NCBI RefSeq assembly: GCF_014874095.1
Contig: NZ_JADBEB010000001.1
Coordinates: 1,674,001-1,738,000, forward strand
Length of the DNA: 64,000 bases
Reading direction: 5' to 3'
DNA from: Plantactinospora soyae
GTDB taxonomy: Bacteria; Actinomycetota; Actinomycetes; Mycobacteriales; Micromonosporaceae
This document shows, one piece after another, positions 50,360 to 58,786 of the stretch (position 1 is its first letter; every line of letters begins with the position of its first letter). Under the pieces are notes generated by a model. The model was not told the DNA's origin and searched no databases. It worked only from the letters and a program-made list of their open reading frames with translations. A program made the position numbers and the translations under genes.

Positions 50360-52969
50360 ATGGCGCACCGCTCGAACGGGCATGTCTTCGACCAGTCTTC
50401 ACTCGACGTGTCCGAGGTGCGGACACTGCCCGACCTGGCCACGGTGCTGCGGGCACTTCGGCGCCGGCACGCACGCCAGCGCCGGGACGGCGAACTGACC
50501 TACCGTGAGCTGGCCGCCCGTACCGGCTGGTCGACGGCGGCGGTCGCGGAGTACCTGACCGGCAGGACCCTGCCTCCCACCGACCGGTTCGACGTCCTGG
50601 TCGAGCTGCTCGGCGCCACGCCGGTGGAGCAGGGCGTGCTGGCCACCGCCCGGGACCGGGTCGCCGAACAGCAACGGCGTACCCCGCGTCGGCCGGCCAA
50701 GGCAGGTCAGCGGTCCGTCCCCCGGCAGTTGCCGGCAGACGTATTCGCCTTCGTGGGACGCGGCGAGCAGCTTGCCCGCCTCGACGCCATGCTGGCCGGC
50801 CCGGCACCGACCGCAGTGGTGATCTCGGCCGTCTCCGGTACGGCCGGAGTCGGCAAGACCGCGCTGGCGGTGCACTGGGCCCACCGGGTGGCCGACCGCT
50901 TCCCGGACGGGCAGTTGTACGTCAACCTGCGCGGCTACGACCCGGAGCAACCGATGCCGCCGACCGACGCGCTGGCCCGGCTGCTGGCCTCGTTGCGGGT
51001 GAGCGGGGCGGAGATCCCGATCGACGTCGACGAACGGGCCGCCCGCTACCGCAGCCAGTTGGCCGGCCAGCGGATGTTGATCGTGCTGGACAACGCGGCG
51101 ACGGTGGAGCAGGTCCGCCCGCTGCTGCCCGGCACCCCCTCCTGCGCGGTGGTGGTGACCAGCCGGGACAGGCTGGTGGGCCTGGTGGCCCGGGACGGCG
51201 CCCGCCGGGTCGATCTCGACCTGCTGCCGCTGCCCGATGCGGTCGCGCTGCTGGGCCATCTGGTCGGGCCGAGGGCCGAGGCCGAACCCGGGGCGGTCGC
51301 CACCCTGGCGAACCTGTGTGCGCGGCTGCCGCTGGCGCTGCGGGTCGCCGCCGAACGGGCCGCCACGCACCCGGCCGCCACCCTGGCCGAACTGACCGCC
51401 GAGCTGGCGGACCGGCAGCGACGGCTGGAGTTGATGGATGCGGACGGAGATCCGCGCGCCGCCGTCACCGCAGTCTTCTCCTGGTCGCTGCAACACCTGC
51501 CGCCGCCGGTCGCCCGCACCTTCCGGCTGCTGGGCCTGCACCCCGGCGCGGACTTCGACGAGTACGCGGCTGCCGCGCTCGCGGGCACCGACCCGGCGTC
51601 GGCCCGCAGCGACCTGGACGTGCTGGCCCGGGCCCATCTGGTCCATCCCGTCGCCACCGGTCGGTACGGCATGCACGACCTGCTGCGTGCCTATGCCACG
51701 CACCTCGCTGTCACGCTGGAGTCCGATGCCGGGCGGCGCACCGCCCTGGAGGGATTGTTCGACGCCTACCTCGGTACGGTCCGCGCCGCGACGAAGTTGC
51801 TCGACCTGACCGACGCCCGTTGGCGGCTCCGGGTCGACGCTCCGACCGCCACGGGCCGTCCCCTGGCCACCCCCGAGGTCGCGCGCGCCTGGTTGGACAC
51901 CGAACTGCCCAACCTGGCCGCCGTCGCCACGCACGGCGGAGCCGGCGGTTGGCCCGCACACGCCATCGACCTGTCGGCCCTGCTGTACCGCTACCTCGAC
52001 GGCGGTCACTACGCCGACGCGCTGACCATACACAGCCAGGCGTACCGGGCAGCCGAGTCGACCGGCGATCGGGCCGGCCAGGCGTACGCCCTGCTCGGCA
52101 TCGGCGTCACCCACCTGCACATGTGCCAGTACGAGCGGGCCGTCGACCATCTCCGGCAGGCCCTGACCGTGGCGGAGCAGGCCGATGACCGTACCCAGCA
52201 GGCGCGGGTGTTGACCGTCCTCGGCAACCTGGAACGGCTCAGGGGTCGACCCGAGCCGGCCGCCGGATATCTCGACCGGGCCATGAACCTCGCCCGGTCG
52301 ACCGGCGACGACGCCCAACAGGGCCTCGCACTGAGCAACCTGGGCACTGTCGATGCCCAGCAGGGCCGCTACGAACCCGCCGTCGGACATTTCGAGCGGG
52401 CCGCCGCGCTGCTCGGCCGCAGCGGCAACCGGTTGGGCGAAGCGACCGCGTTGACCAACCTCGGGCTCGCCGAGCAGCGGCTGAGCCAGTACGAGGCCGC
52501 CGCCGGCCACCTCCGGCAGGCCCTGACCGTGTTCCGGCAGCTCGGTCACCGGCAGGGTCAGGCCAACACGCTGGACAACCTCGGCAGCGTCCATCTCAGC
52601 CTCGGCCAGCCGGACCAGGCCGTCGAGTACTTCACCGAGGCGCTGAGCCTCTGCCGCGAGATCGACGACCGGGAGGTGCAGGTATGGGTACTCAACGGTC
52701 TCGGTGAGGCCGCGTACACCACGGGCCGGCACGCCGACGCCCTCGCCCACCACACCGAGGCGCTCGCCATCGCCGACGAGATCGAGGCCCGGGAACCGCA
52801 GGCGCGTGCCCACGCCGGACTCGGCTACGCGCATCGGGACCTCGGTGACCTGGCCGGGGCCCGCCGGCACTTCGAACACGCCCTCGCCGGCTACAGCGAA
52901 CTGAAGTCCCTGGAAGCCGACAACATCCGTACCCTGCTCGCCGCGCTTCCCGCCTCCGGCGACGGCTGA
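50360..52969 (+). CDS. HTH-STAND-TPR regulator, 869 aa
   Basis: Residues 26-80 are an XRE-type helix-turn-helix (LTYRELAARTGWSTAAVAEY). An NB-ARC/STAND NTPase follows (Walker A SGTAGVGKTALAVHW, Walker B-like LIVLDNAA, then TSRDRLVGLV and LPLALRVAAERAA), and a dozen TPRs fill residues 535-860 (ALSNLGTVDAQQGRYEPAVG pattern). Such proteins act as switch regulators that oligomerise on a signal. In actinomycetes they often control secondary metabolism. It diverges from the subtilase and faces an orphan DUF397 gene, a partner type that usually goes with XRE proteins. Confidence 0.85.
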   Translation: MAHRSNGHVFDQSSLDVSEVRTLPDLATVLRALRRRHARQRRDGELTYRELAARTGWSTAAVAEYLTGRTLPPTDRFDVLVELLGATPVEQGVLATARDRVAEQQRRTPRRPAKAGQRSVPRQLPADVFAFVGRGEQLARLDAMLAGPAPTAVVISAVSGTAGVGKTALAVHWAHRVADRFPDGQLYVNLRGYDPEQPMPPTDALARLLASLRVSGAEIPIDVDERAARYRSQLAGQRMLIVLDNAATVEQVRPLLPGTPSCAVVVTSRDRLVGLVARDGARRVDLDLLPLPDAVALLGHLVGPRAEAEPGAVATLANLCARLPLALRVAAERAATHPAATLAELTAELADRQRRLELMDADGDPRAAVTAVFSWSLQHLPPPVARTFRLLGLHPGADFDEYAAAALAGTDPASARSDLDVLARAHLVHPVATGRYGMHDLLRAYATHLAVTLESDAGRRTALEGLFDAYLGTVRAATKLLDLTDARWRLRVDAPTATGRPLATPEVARAWLDTELPNLAAVATHGGAGGWPAHAIDLSALLYRYLDGGHYADALTIHSQAYRAAESTGDRAGQAYALLGIGVTHLHMCQYERAVDHLRQALTVAEQADDRTQQARVLTVLGNLERLRGRPEPAAGYLDRAMNLARSTGDDAQQGLALSNLGTVDAQQGRYEPAVGHFERAAALLGRSGNRLGEATALTNLGLAEQRLSQYEAAAGHLRQALTVFRQLGHRQGQANTLDNLGSVHLSLGQPDQAVEYFTEALSLCREIDDREVQVWVLNGLGEAAYTTGRHADALAHHTEALAIADEIEAREPQARAHAGLGYAHRDLGDLAGARRHFEHALAGYSELKSLEADNIRTLLAALPASGDG

Positions 52970-52998
52970 TCAGCCGGTCGGGGTCGGCCCCGGGGGGA

Positions 52999-53202
52999 TC
53001 ACGACCTGTCGAAGGCACCAGTCTTCGAGGCGCCGATGAAGGACCGCCAGGTGGCCGGGGAAAAGGCCAGGATCGCGTCGTCGGGGCGTTTGGAGTCCCG
53101 TAACGCGATCAGGTCGGCGGTCTGGGCAACCTCCACGCAGTCGTTGTTCCCACCGCCGCTGGAGCGGGTGCTCGTGCGCCACGTCAGACCCCGCGTGTCC
53201 AT
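52999..53202 (-). CDS. DUF397 protein, 67 aa
   Basis: The product has the fixed pattern LTWRTSTRSSGGGNNDCVEV, then IALRDSKRPDDAILAFSPAT and WRSFIGASKTG. DUF397 proteins are small partners of XRE/DUF5753 regulators (BldB/WhiJ-like), often in pairs. Here the usual XRE gene directly upstream is missing; the neighbouring regulator at 50360 is a STAND type on the other strand. GAGGG precedes the ATG. It is probably an orphan or new partner. Confidence 0.85.
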   Translation of the reverse strand: MDTRGLTWRTSTRSSGGGNNDCVEVAQTADLIALRDSKRPDDAILAFSPATWRSFIGASKTGAFDRS

Positions 53203-53308
53203 AGTCGCCGACCCTCGGCCGGTACCAGGCCCTCGCGGCGACGGATCTGGTCGACCTGACACCGGAGGAGCTGCGTACCCGATTCCTGGGTTGGGTGGAA
53301 AAACCGCG

Positions 53309-53337
53309 TTGACCTTCCAGTTACTGGAATCCATAGC
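53309..53337 (+). promoter_or_regulatory. Promoter with a palindrome filling its spacer (L11 paralogue)
   Basis: TTGACC (53309-53314), a 17-bp spacer and CATAGC (53332-53337) suit a sigma-70-type promoter. The spacer contains the dyad TTCCAGT-t-ACTGGAA (53315-53329), where a repressor, or an activator of the MerR type, would bind. A start about 7 nt after the -10 would lie within 1-3 bases of the ATG at 53347, so the mRNA may be leaderless. Confidence 0.5.
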
Positions 53338-53346
53338 GTCGCCGGC

Positions 53347-53778
53347 ATGGCTACCCCGAAGAAGATCTCTCGCGAGATCACCCTGGAGCTCGACGCCGGT
53401 AACGCCGCCATGGTCGAGATCGGCAAGATGCTCGGCCCGACCGGCGTCAACACCCGACAGCTGAAGCTCGACTACGACGCGGCCACCGCAGCACAGCGCG
53501 GAGAGATCGTCCCGGTCGTGGTGACCGTCTTCGAGGACCGCTCGTACGCGCTGCGCTACAAGACGCCGCCGACGGCGTACCTGATCCGCAAGGTGCTCGG
53601 GCTGGCCGGCGGATCGGCGAAGCCCGGCACCCAGGCGGTGGCCAAGATGTCTCGCCAGCAACTCCGGGAGGTCGCCGAGCGCAAACTGCCGGATCTCAAC
53701 ACCGATGATGTGGTGGCGGCGATGCGGCAGGTCGCCGGCACCGCCCGCTCGATGGGTGTGCTCATTGCCGACGAGTGA
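53347..53778 (+). CDS. Divergent second copy of ribosomal protein L11
   Basis: The 143-aa protein aligns by eye with L11 along its whole length: TLELDAG, GVNTRQLKLDYDAAT, VPVVVTVFEDRSYALRYKTP, GGSAKPGTQAVAK and GTARSMGV. The N-terminal loop differs. Where L11 normally has a NPSPPVGPALG-type stretch, this one has AAMVEIGKMLG, with no proline and one residue fewer. Those prolines contact thiostrepton-type thiopeptides and shape the stringent response. It lies alone, away from secE-nusG-rplA, behind its own promoter. It may replace L11 under stress or confer thiopeptide tolerance. No thiopeptide genes are visible. Confidence 0.85.
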   Translation: MATPKKISREITLELDAGNAAMVEIGKMLGPTGVNTRQLKLDYDAATAAQRGEIVPVVVTVFEDRSYALRYKTPPTAYLIRKVLGLAGGSAKPGTQAVAKMSRQQLREVAERKLPDLNTDDVVAAMRQVAGTARSMGVLIADE

Positions 53779-53816
53779 CGGTCTCCGGCGTGGTGACGTC
53801 GATGTCACCCCAGGCG

Positions 53817-55883
53817 TTACTCGGCCTTGTCGACCGATGGCGGCGGCTCGGCCGGTGGCGGCTGCGCCGGCGCGGGCGGTGCCGGCGGTGCTCCGTGCGG
53901 GCCAGGCTGCGGCGGCACCGCACCCGCACCGACCGATCCCTGCGGCGGCTGAGCGCTGTAAGGCTGGGCACCGTGGGGCTGTTGGGCACCGTAGGGCTGG
54001 GCAGCGTAAGTCGGAGCGCCGTAGGGCTGTTGGGCACCGTACTGATGCGGCGGAGTGCCGTAGGCCGGCGGACCGTACGCCTGGGTCGGCGGGCCGTACG
54101 GCTGCGGCGGTACCGGGGCGCCGAACCCGGTGTTCTGCGGCGCCGGTGGTGCCGGGGGCTCCGAGGCCGACCGACCCACCCGGATGGCCAGGCGGTCCAG
54201 GTAACCGACCTGGAGCGCGGCGAACGCCAGCAGGAACACGATCAGCAGTGGCAGCGGCAGGACCAGGCTCAGACTGTCGGCCTTCGGACCATCGTATCCG
54301 GCCATCAACATCTCGGCGAGAACCGGCGCCGGCATCCTGTCGACGTCCGATGCGATCAACCGCGACCAGAACGGCTGCTGGGCACTGAACAGCCAGGTCA
54401 GCAGGAACACCGCGGCCAGCATCGGCAGCGCCGGCAGCAGCAGGGTACGGCCCACGTCGCCGCCGCTCCGCCACTTCGGGTGCTGCCCCCGGAACAGCAG
54501 AGTGAAGACGAACAGCGCCGGTACGGAGAGCCAGACCGGCGGGATCAGGCCGAGGAACGTGTTGACCTGGTCTCCCTCCGCAACTCGCTTGAAGCCGGCG
54601 ACCGCCAGCGGACCGACGCCGACGAAGAGCCACGGTGCGAACGGGATCAGGAGCAGTTCACTCCACCGGCCGAGCGGTCGCAGTGCGCCGATGCCGAAGC
54701 CGGCGACCGCCGCCAGCCCGACCGAGACCAGCGCCGAGATGAACGGTGGCAGCCAGGTGTTGACGAGTACGTCCGACGTACTGATGTCGCCGGGAAGTTC
54801 GGCACCACCGAAGGCGTGCTGCAACCAGGGCGCGGACGCCCAGCCGAAGATGCCGAGGAAGACCACCAGCGCGGCGATGACTGTCCCGAGGTAGACGGTC
54901 CGGCCCGGTCCACGGGTCGGCGCGGCCGGGCCGTCGGGAGCGGCGAGAGCAGCGGGTGGAGCGGGGGTGGCCGTGGTGGTCGGGTTGCCCGGCAGTCCGC
55001 CGGACCGGTCCCGCCAACCGTCGAACTCGATCAGGGTACGGCTGGCCAGCAGCAGTCCGGTCGCGGCGAGCCCGAGCAGACCGAGCAGCAACAGCAGCAC
55101 CGTGGAGCCGGCGGCGCCCAGTCCCATCCGGGCGATCCGGAAGCTGTCCTGCACCACGTCGAGCATCGGAGTCACGGTGGACCCGTCCGGCCCGCCCCCG
55201 GTGAGCAGCGTCGGCGCGGTGAAGATCTGGAGGGTCAGGGCGAGCACGGCCAGGCCGACGAACCCGCCGACGGTCAGCAGGGCCGGAGTCGGCCGGCGAC
55301 CGGGTTCCCGCTGCCGCAGCGCGCTCAGGAACGCCGTCGCGGCGACCGCGACGACCAGCCCGAACGAGGTCATCGCGAGTATTCCGGTCAGCTCGAGCCG
55401 CGCGACGTCCGCGAGCGAGTCCGACTCGGCCAGCCGTACCCGCCAGCCGAGGAACAGGGCGGTCGGGGCGTACCCGGCGATCGGCAGGGCCAGCACGCCC
55501 CGGGTCACCAGTCGGGGTACCCGACCGGCCCGGTCGGCGACGACCGCGAGCAGCGGCGCGGCCAGCAGCGCGAACGCCAGTGGCAACAGGCCGAGTAGGA
55601 GTGCGAAGCCGAACTGCCCGATTAGCCCGTCCTCGAAGAGCTGCTGATAGTTCTCACCACCGGCCGGTTCCGGTTCCCCGACCAGGCTGTCGTGCTGAAA
55701 ACTCGTCAGCATCGTGGACACGGTCGGCACGACGTACGACCAGACCAGCGCGACCAGCGCCGGTAGTAGCAGTGCCAGCCCGAGCAGCACCCGTCCCACC
55801 GAGCCGGATCCGACCGGCCGTACGGGATGGCCTGTTGCGGGGTTGATTGTCCCGGTCCCTGGCGGTTGCCCTGGAAAACTCAT
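53817..55883 (-). CDS. Fused carbohydrate-permease-like membrane protein, 688 aa (paralogue 1)
   Basis: The N-terminal half resembles MalF-type permeases (LALLLPALVALVWSYVVPTV, NYQQLFEDGLIGQFGFALLL), and the second half (about 305-560) resembles a MalG-like unit (WLPPFISALVSVGLAAVAGF, LFVFTLLFRGQHPKW). The EAA loop that binds the ATPase is not recognisable, and no ATPase or binding protein is near. The last 120 residues are a Pro/Gln/Tyr tail with repeats (YGAQQPYGAP, QPYGAQQPHG). It shares sequence with the gene at 56827 (RPLGRWSELLLIPFAPWLFV in both). Possibly a scaffold or exporter derived from a sugar transporter. Confidence 0.7.
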   Translation of the reverse strand: MSFPGQPPGTGTINPATGHPVRPVGSGSVGRVLLGLALLLPALVALVWSYVVPTVSTMLTSFQHDSLVGEPEPAGGENYQQLFEDGLIGQFGFALLLGLLPLAFALLAAPLLAVVADRAGRVPRLVTRGVLALPIAGYAPTALFLGWRVRLAESDSLADVARLELTGILAMTSFGLVVAVAATAFLSALRQREPGRRPTPALLTVGGFVGLAVLALTLQIFTAPTLLTGGGPDGSTVTPMLDVVQDSFRIARMGLGAAGSTVLLLLLGLLGLAATGLLLASRTLIEFDGWRDRSGGLPGNPTTTATPAPPAALAAPDGPAAPTRGPGRTVYLGTVIAALVVFLGIFGWASAPWLQHAFGGAELPGDISTSDVLVNTWLPPFISALVSVGLAAVAGFGIGALRPLGRWSELLLIPFAPWLFVGVGPLAVAGFKRVAEGDQVNTFLGLIPPVWLSVPALFVFTLLFRGQHPKWRSGGDVGRTLLLPALPMLAAVFLLTWLFSAQQPFWSRLIASDVDRMPAPVLAEMLMAGYDGPKADSLSLVLPLPLLIVFLLAFAALQVGYLDRLAIRVGRSASEPPAPPAPQNTGFGAPVPPQPYGPPTQAYGPPAYGTPPHQYGAQQPYGAPTYAAQPYGAQQPHGAQPYSAQPPQGSVGAGAVPPQPGPHGAPPAPPAPAQPPPAEPPPSVDKAE

Positions 55884-55970
55884 CGCATACGTCCCGCCGC
55901 TCGACTCCATGACGACGACGACCGTACCGAACGGCGCTCCATACCGGTCTTCGCTGTGGTTGTTATCCGT

Positions 55971-56816
55971 TCAGTGCCCGGTGGGAACGCTGCCGGTCAG
56001 GGAGGGTGGTGCCAGGAGGCGCGGGTCGCTGCGGTAGGCCTCGGTCGCCTGCGGCAGCGGGCCACCGGCCGCGCTGACGACGGCGAGACGGTCGAGCAGG
56101 TCGATGTCCGCGGAATCCAGCTCGTCATAGTGGACGGGGATGATGCCCCAGTTGTCCCAGGGCAGCGTCTCGACCCGGTTGAGGCTGGCCAGGTCCCGTA
56201 GCACGTTGCCCTGGACCTCCCACATCCCGGTGATGCCGGCGGCGCTGAGGCCGAACCGGTCGGGGTCCCGGTGACCGGCCCGGCATTCCTGCCAGGCCTG
56301 GCCACCGACGAGGAATCCGTCGCGGGGCACGTCCAGCGGGTCGACGTCGGCGTCGGTGTAGGTGCCCTTGGGCACGCTGGCGACCTGTGCGTCGATCAGG
56401 CGCCAGCCGTGGTCCTCGTCCCAGGCCTCCACCACCCAGTGATCGTCGAAGAAGCCGTCGTTGAAGTAGCCGGCGAACCCGGCTCGCGCTCGGGCCGGTA
56501 CGCCGGCGTGCCGCAGCATCGCGCAGAGCAGGACTGTGAAGTCCCGACAGGTGCCGGCGAAGCGCTCCTCCGGCCGGCGCTCGTCCAGGGTGCCGAGGTG
56601 GTCGAGAATCGCCTCGACGTACCGGGTGTTGGCCTCCTCGCGACGCTGCTCCGCAAGGGTGAAGCCGAACCGCCAGGCCCAGTCACGGTGCAGCATCACG
56701 CCGCCGATCACCGTGGCCATCCCCGCGACGTCGGCCGGCAGACCGCTGAACAGGTGCTGCCTGGCACCCGGGTCGGTCGGCCGGCTGTGGCCCCGGTAGT
56801 AGTCAAGCTCGTCCAT
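55971..56816 (-). CDS. Transglutaminase-like protein, between the two permease paralogues
   Basis: The 281-aa protein has the catalytic Cys in FAGTCRDFTVLLCAMLRHAG, the His in FFDDHWVVEAWDEDHGWRL and the Asp in LIDAQVAS, plus the late EGNVLRDLASLNRVETLPWD-like region. It is a paralogue of the product at 15574. It has no signal peptide. Both neighbours are on the same strand (gaps of 87 and 10 bp), so the three genes form an operon. A role in processing or scaffolding with the membrane proteins is inferred. Confidence 0.82.
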   Translation of the reverse strand: MDELDYYRGHSRPTDPGARQHLFSGLPADVAGMATVIGGVMLHRDWAWRFGFTLAEQRREEANTRYVEAILDHLGTLDERRPEERFAGTCRDFTVLLCAMLRHAGVPARARAGFAGYFNDGFFDDHWVVEAWDEDHGWRLIDAQVASVPKGTYTDADVDPLDVPRDGFLVGGQAWQECRAGHRDPDRFGLSAAGITGMWEVQGNVLRDLASLNRVETLPWDNWGIIPVHYDELDSADIDLLDRLAVVSAAGGPLPQATEAYRSDPRLLAPPSLTGSVPTGH

Positions 56817-56826
56817 GTTCGGCAGG

Positions 56827-58647
56827 TTAGCCGGGCGGTACGACGGATGCCTTCCGCTCCGCCGCGGGCACCGGATCGGGAAGCGCCGGAAGGTCGGCGG
56901 AGTCCACCGGATCCGGAACGTCCGGGTCGGCGGAGAGAGGTAGTGCGGGAAGCGGCGTCAGCTCCGGTGTGGGCCGGCCGACCCGGATGGCGAGCCGGTC
57001 CAGGTAGCCGAGCTGGATCCCGACGAACGCCACCAGGAACACCAGGAAGATCGGAAGCGGAAGCACCAGGCCCAGCAGCCCGGTGTCCAGCTCACCGTCC
57101 TCGCGTGCCGCGTGCTCGGCCAGCAGCGCCGCCGAGTCCTGCGGAACTCCGGTGTTCGCCTCGATCCAGCCCGTCTGCTGGGCGCCGAGCAACGTGGTCA
57201 GCAACACCGCGAGGAGCAGCATTGGCAGCGCCGGTACCAGCAGGGCGCGTCCCATCCCACCCCCGTGCCACCGCGCATGCTGGCCCCGGAAGAGCAGGGT
57301 GAAGGCGAACAGTGCCGGAATGGAGAGCGGGGCCAGCGGGATCACCTCCAGCAGGCCACGGTGGAAGCCGAACACCATGGTGACGCGGAGACTGTGGTCC
57401 AGCAGCACGGGGCCGAGGCCGACGAAGAGCCACGGCGCGAACGGCAGCAGCAGCAGTTCGCTCCACCGCCCCAACGGACGCAGTGCCCCGATGCCGAAGC
57501 CGGCGACCGCGGCCAGTCCGACCGAGACCAGTGCGCCGATCAGCGGTGGCAGCCAGGTATGGGTGAACAGCCGCGTGGTGTCGAGGTCAGCGGGTACGCC
57601 GTCGCCGGGAAACACCTTCGTCAGCCACGGCGCGACCGCCCAGCCGACGATGCCGAGAAAGACGACCAACGCGACGACCAGCAGTCCCGGGTTCCGGTAG
57701 CGCGTCCAGCCAGTGGCCATCGGCGCCGTCTCCGCTGGCTGTACCCGACCGTCCCGCCGGCCCTCGAACTCGATCCTCGCCCGGGTGGCCAACAGCAGCC
57801 AGGCCGCGCCGAGGCCGAGCAGCCCCAGGACGAGCAGCAGCAGTGTGGAGGTGGCGGCCGCCGACCCGAGGTCGTCGATCGAGAAGGTCGACATCGCTCC
57901 CATCAGCGGCGTCATGGTGGTCCCCCACGGCCCGCCTCCGGTGATCAGGCTCGGCCCGGCGAAGATCTGCAACGCCGTGGCCAGTACGCCCAGGGCGAGC
58001 AGGCCGCCGACGGTCAGCATGGCCGGGCCGGGGCGATGCTCGGGCGTCGAACGCCGCAGCGCACTCAGGTACGCCGTGGCGGCGACCGCGACGACCAACC
58101 CGAACGAGGTGGCGGCGAGCATCCGGGTCAGTTCGAGGCGGGCACCATCCTCCAGGGTGCCCGGTGCGAACCGCTCGAATGCCCAGCCGAGGAAGACCGC
58201 GGACGGGGCGTACCCGGCGATCGGCAGTACCAGCACGGCCCGGGTCACCAGCCGGGCCACCCGTCCGGTCCGGTCGGCGAGCACGGCGAGCAGCGGCGCG
58301 GCCAGCACCGCGAAGGCCAGCGGCAGTACGCCGAGCCAGAGCGCGAAGCCGAACTGCCCCACCACCCCGTCCTCGAAGGCGAACCGGTAGTTGTCGACAC
58401 CGGCCGGCTCCGACGGGCCGAACACTCCACCGTGCTGGAAGCTCGCCATCACGGTGGACACCGTCGGCACGAGGTACGCCCAGGTCAGCGCGGTCAGCGC
58501 CGGCACCATCAGGGCGAACCCGAGCAGCGTACGTCCGATCGAGCGAAACGCCGGCCGCGCCGGTGCCGCCGACGGGCCGGGCGGTTCGGGCAGGGGTGGA
58601 GCGGGCAGGGGCGGGGCGGCTTCCACCGGCGGTGCTGGCTGACTCAT
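56827..58647 (-). CDS. Fused carbohydrate-permease-like membrane protein, 606 aa (paralogue 2)
   Basis: The protein has a Pro-rich N-terminus, then a MalF-like half (LMVPALTALTWAYLVPTVST, NYRFAFEDGVVGQFGFALWL) and a MalG-like half (WLPPLIGALVSVGLAAVAGF, IPALFAFTLLFRGQHARW), with about 14 hydrophobic segments. The EAA loop is not recognisable. It lacks the long Gln/Tyr tail of paralogue 1. There is no adjacent ATPase. It is first in an operon with the transglutaminase and paralogue 1. Fusion of two permease halves suggests a transporter that carries its own pairing, or a non-transporting descendant. Confidence 0.7.
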   Translation of the reverse strand: MSQPAPPVEAAPPLPAPPLPEPPGPSAAPARPAFRSIGRTLLGFALMVPALTALTWAYLVPTVSTVMASFQHGGVFGPSEPAGVDNYRFAFEDGVVGQFGFALWLGVLPLAFAVLAAPLLAVLADRTGRVARLVTRAVLVLPIAGYAPSAVFLGWAFERFAPGTLEDGARLELTRMLAATSFGLVVAVAATAYLSALRRSTPEHRPGPAMLTVGGLLALGVLATALQIFAGPSLITGGGPWGTTMTPLMGAMSTFSIDDLGSAAATSTLLLLVLGLLGLGAAWLLLATRARIEFEGRRDGRVQPAETAPMATGWTRYRNPGLLVVALVVFLGIVGWAVAPWLTKVFPGDGVPADLDTTRLFTHTWLPPLIGALVSVGLAAVAGFGIGALRPLGRWSELLLLPFAPWLFVGLGPVLLDHSLRVTMVFGFHRGLLEVIPLAPLSIPALFAFTLLFRGQHARWHGGGMGRALLVPALPMLLLAVLLTTLLGAQQTGWIEANTGVPQDSAALLAEHAAREDGELDTGLLGLVLPLPIFLVFLVAFVGIQLGYLDRLAIRVGRPTPELTPLPALPLSADPDVPDPVDSADLPALPDPVPAAERKASVVPPG

Positions 58648-58786
58648 CGTGTACGCCCCGTTGCTCGGTCCGATTGATCACGCGGAGGATACCGATCCGT
58701 CCGAACAGGCGGGACTCCCTTATCGCCTCGACCATGTCGACATCCGGTCGAGGCTTACGTCCGACCAAAGACCACAGTGGATCGGG

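Noticed and set aside
50399-52879. 826-aa minus-strand ORF over the STAND regulator
   Set aside because: It is antisense to a gene with Walker motifs and TPRs; composition indicates a shadow.
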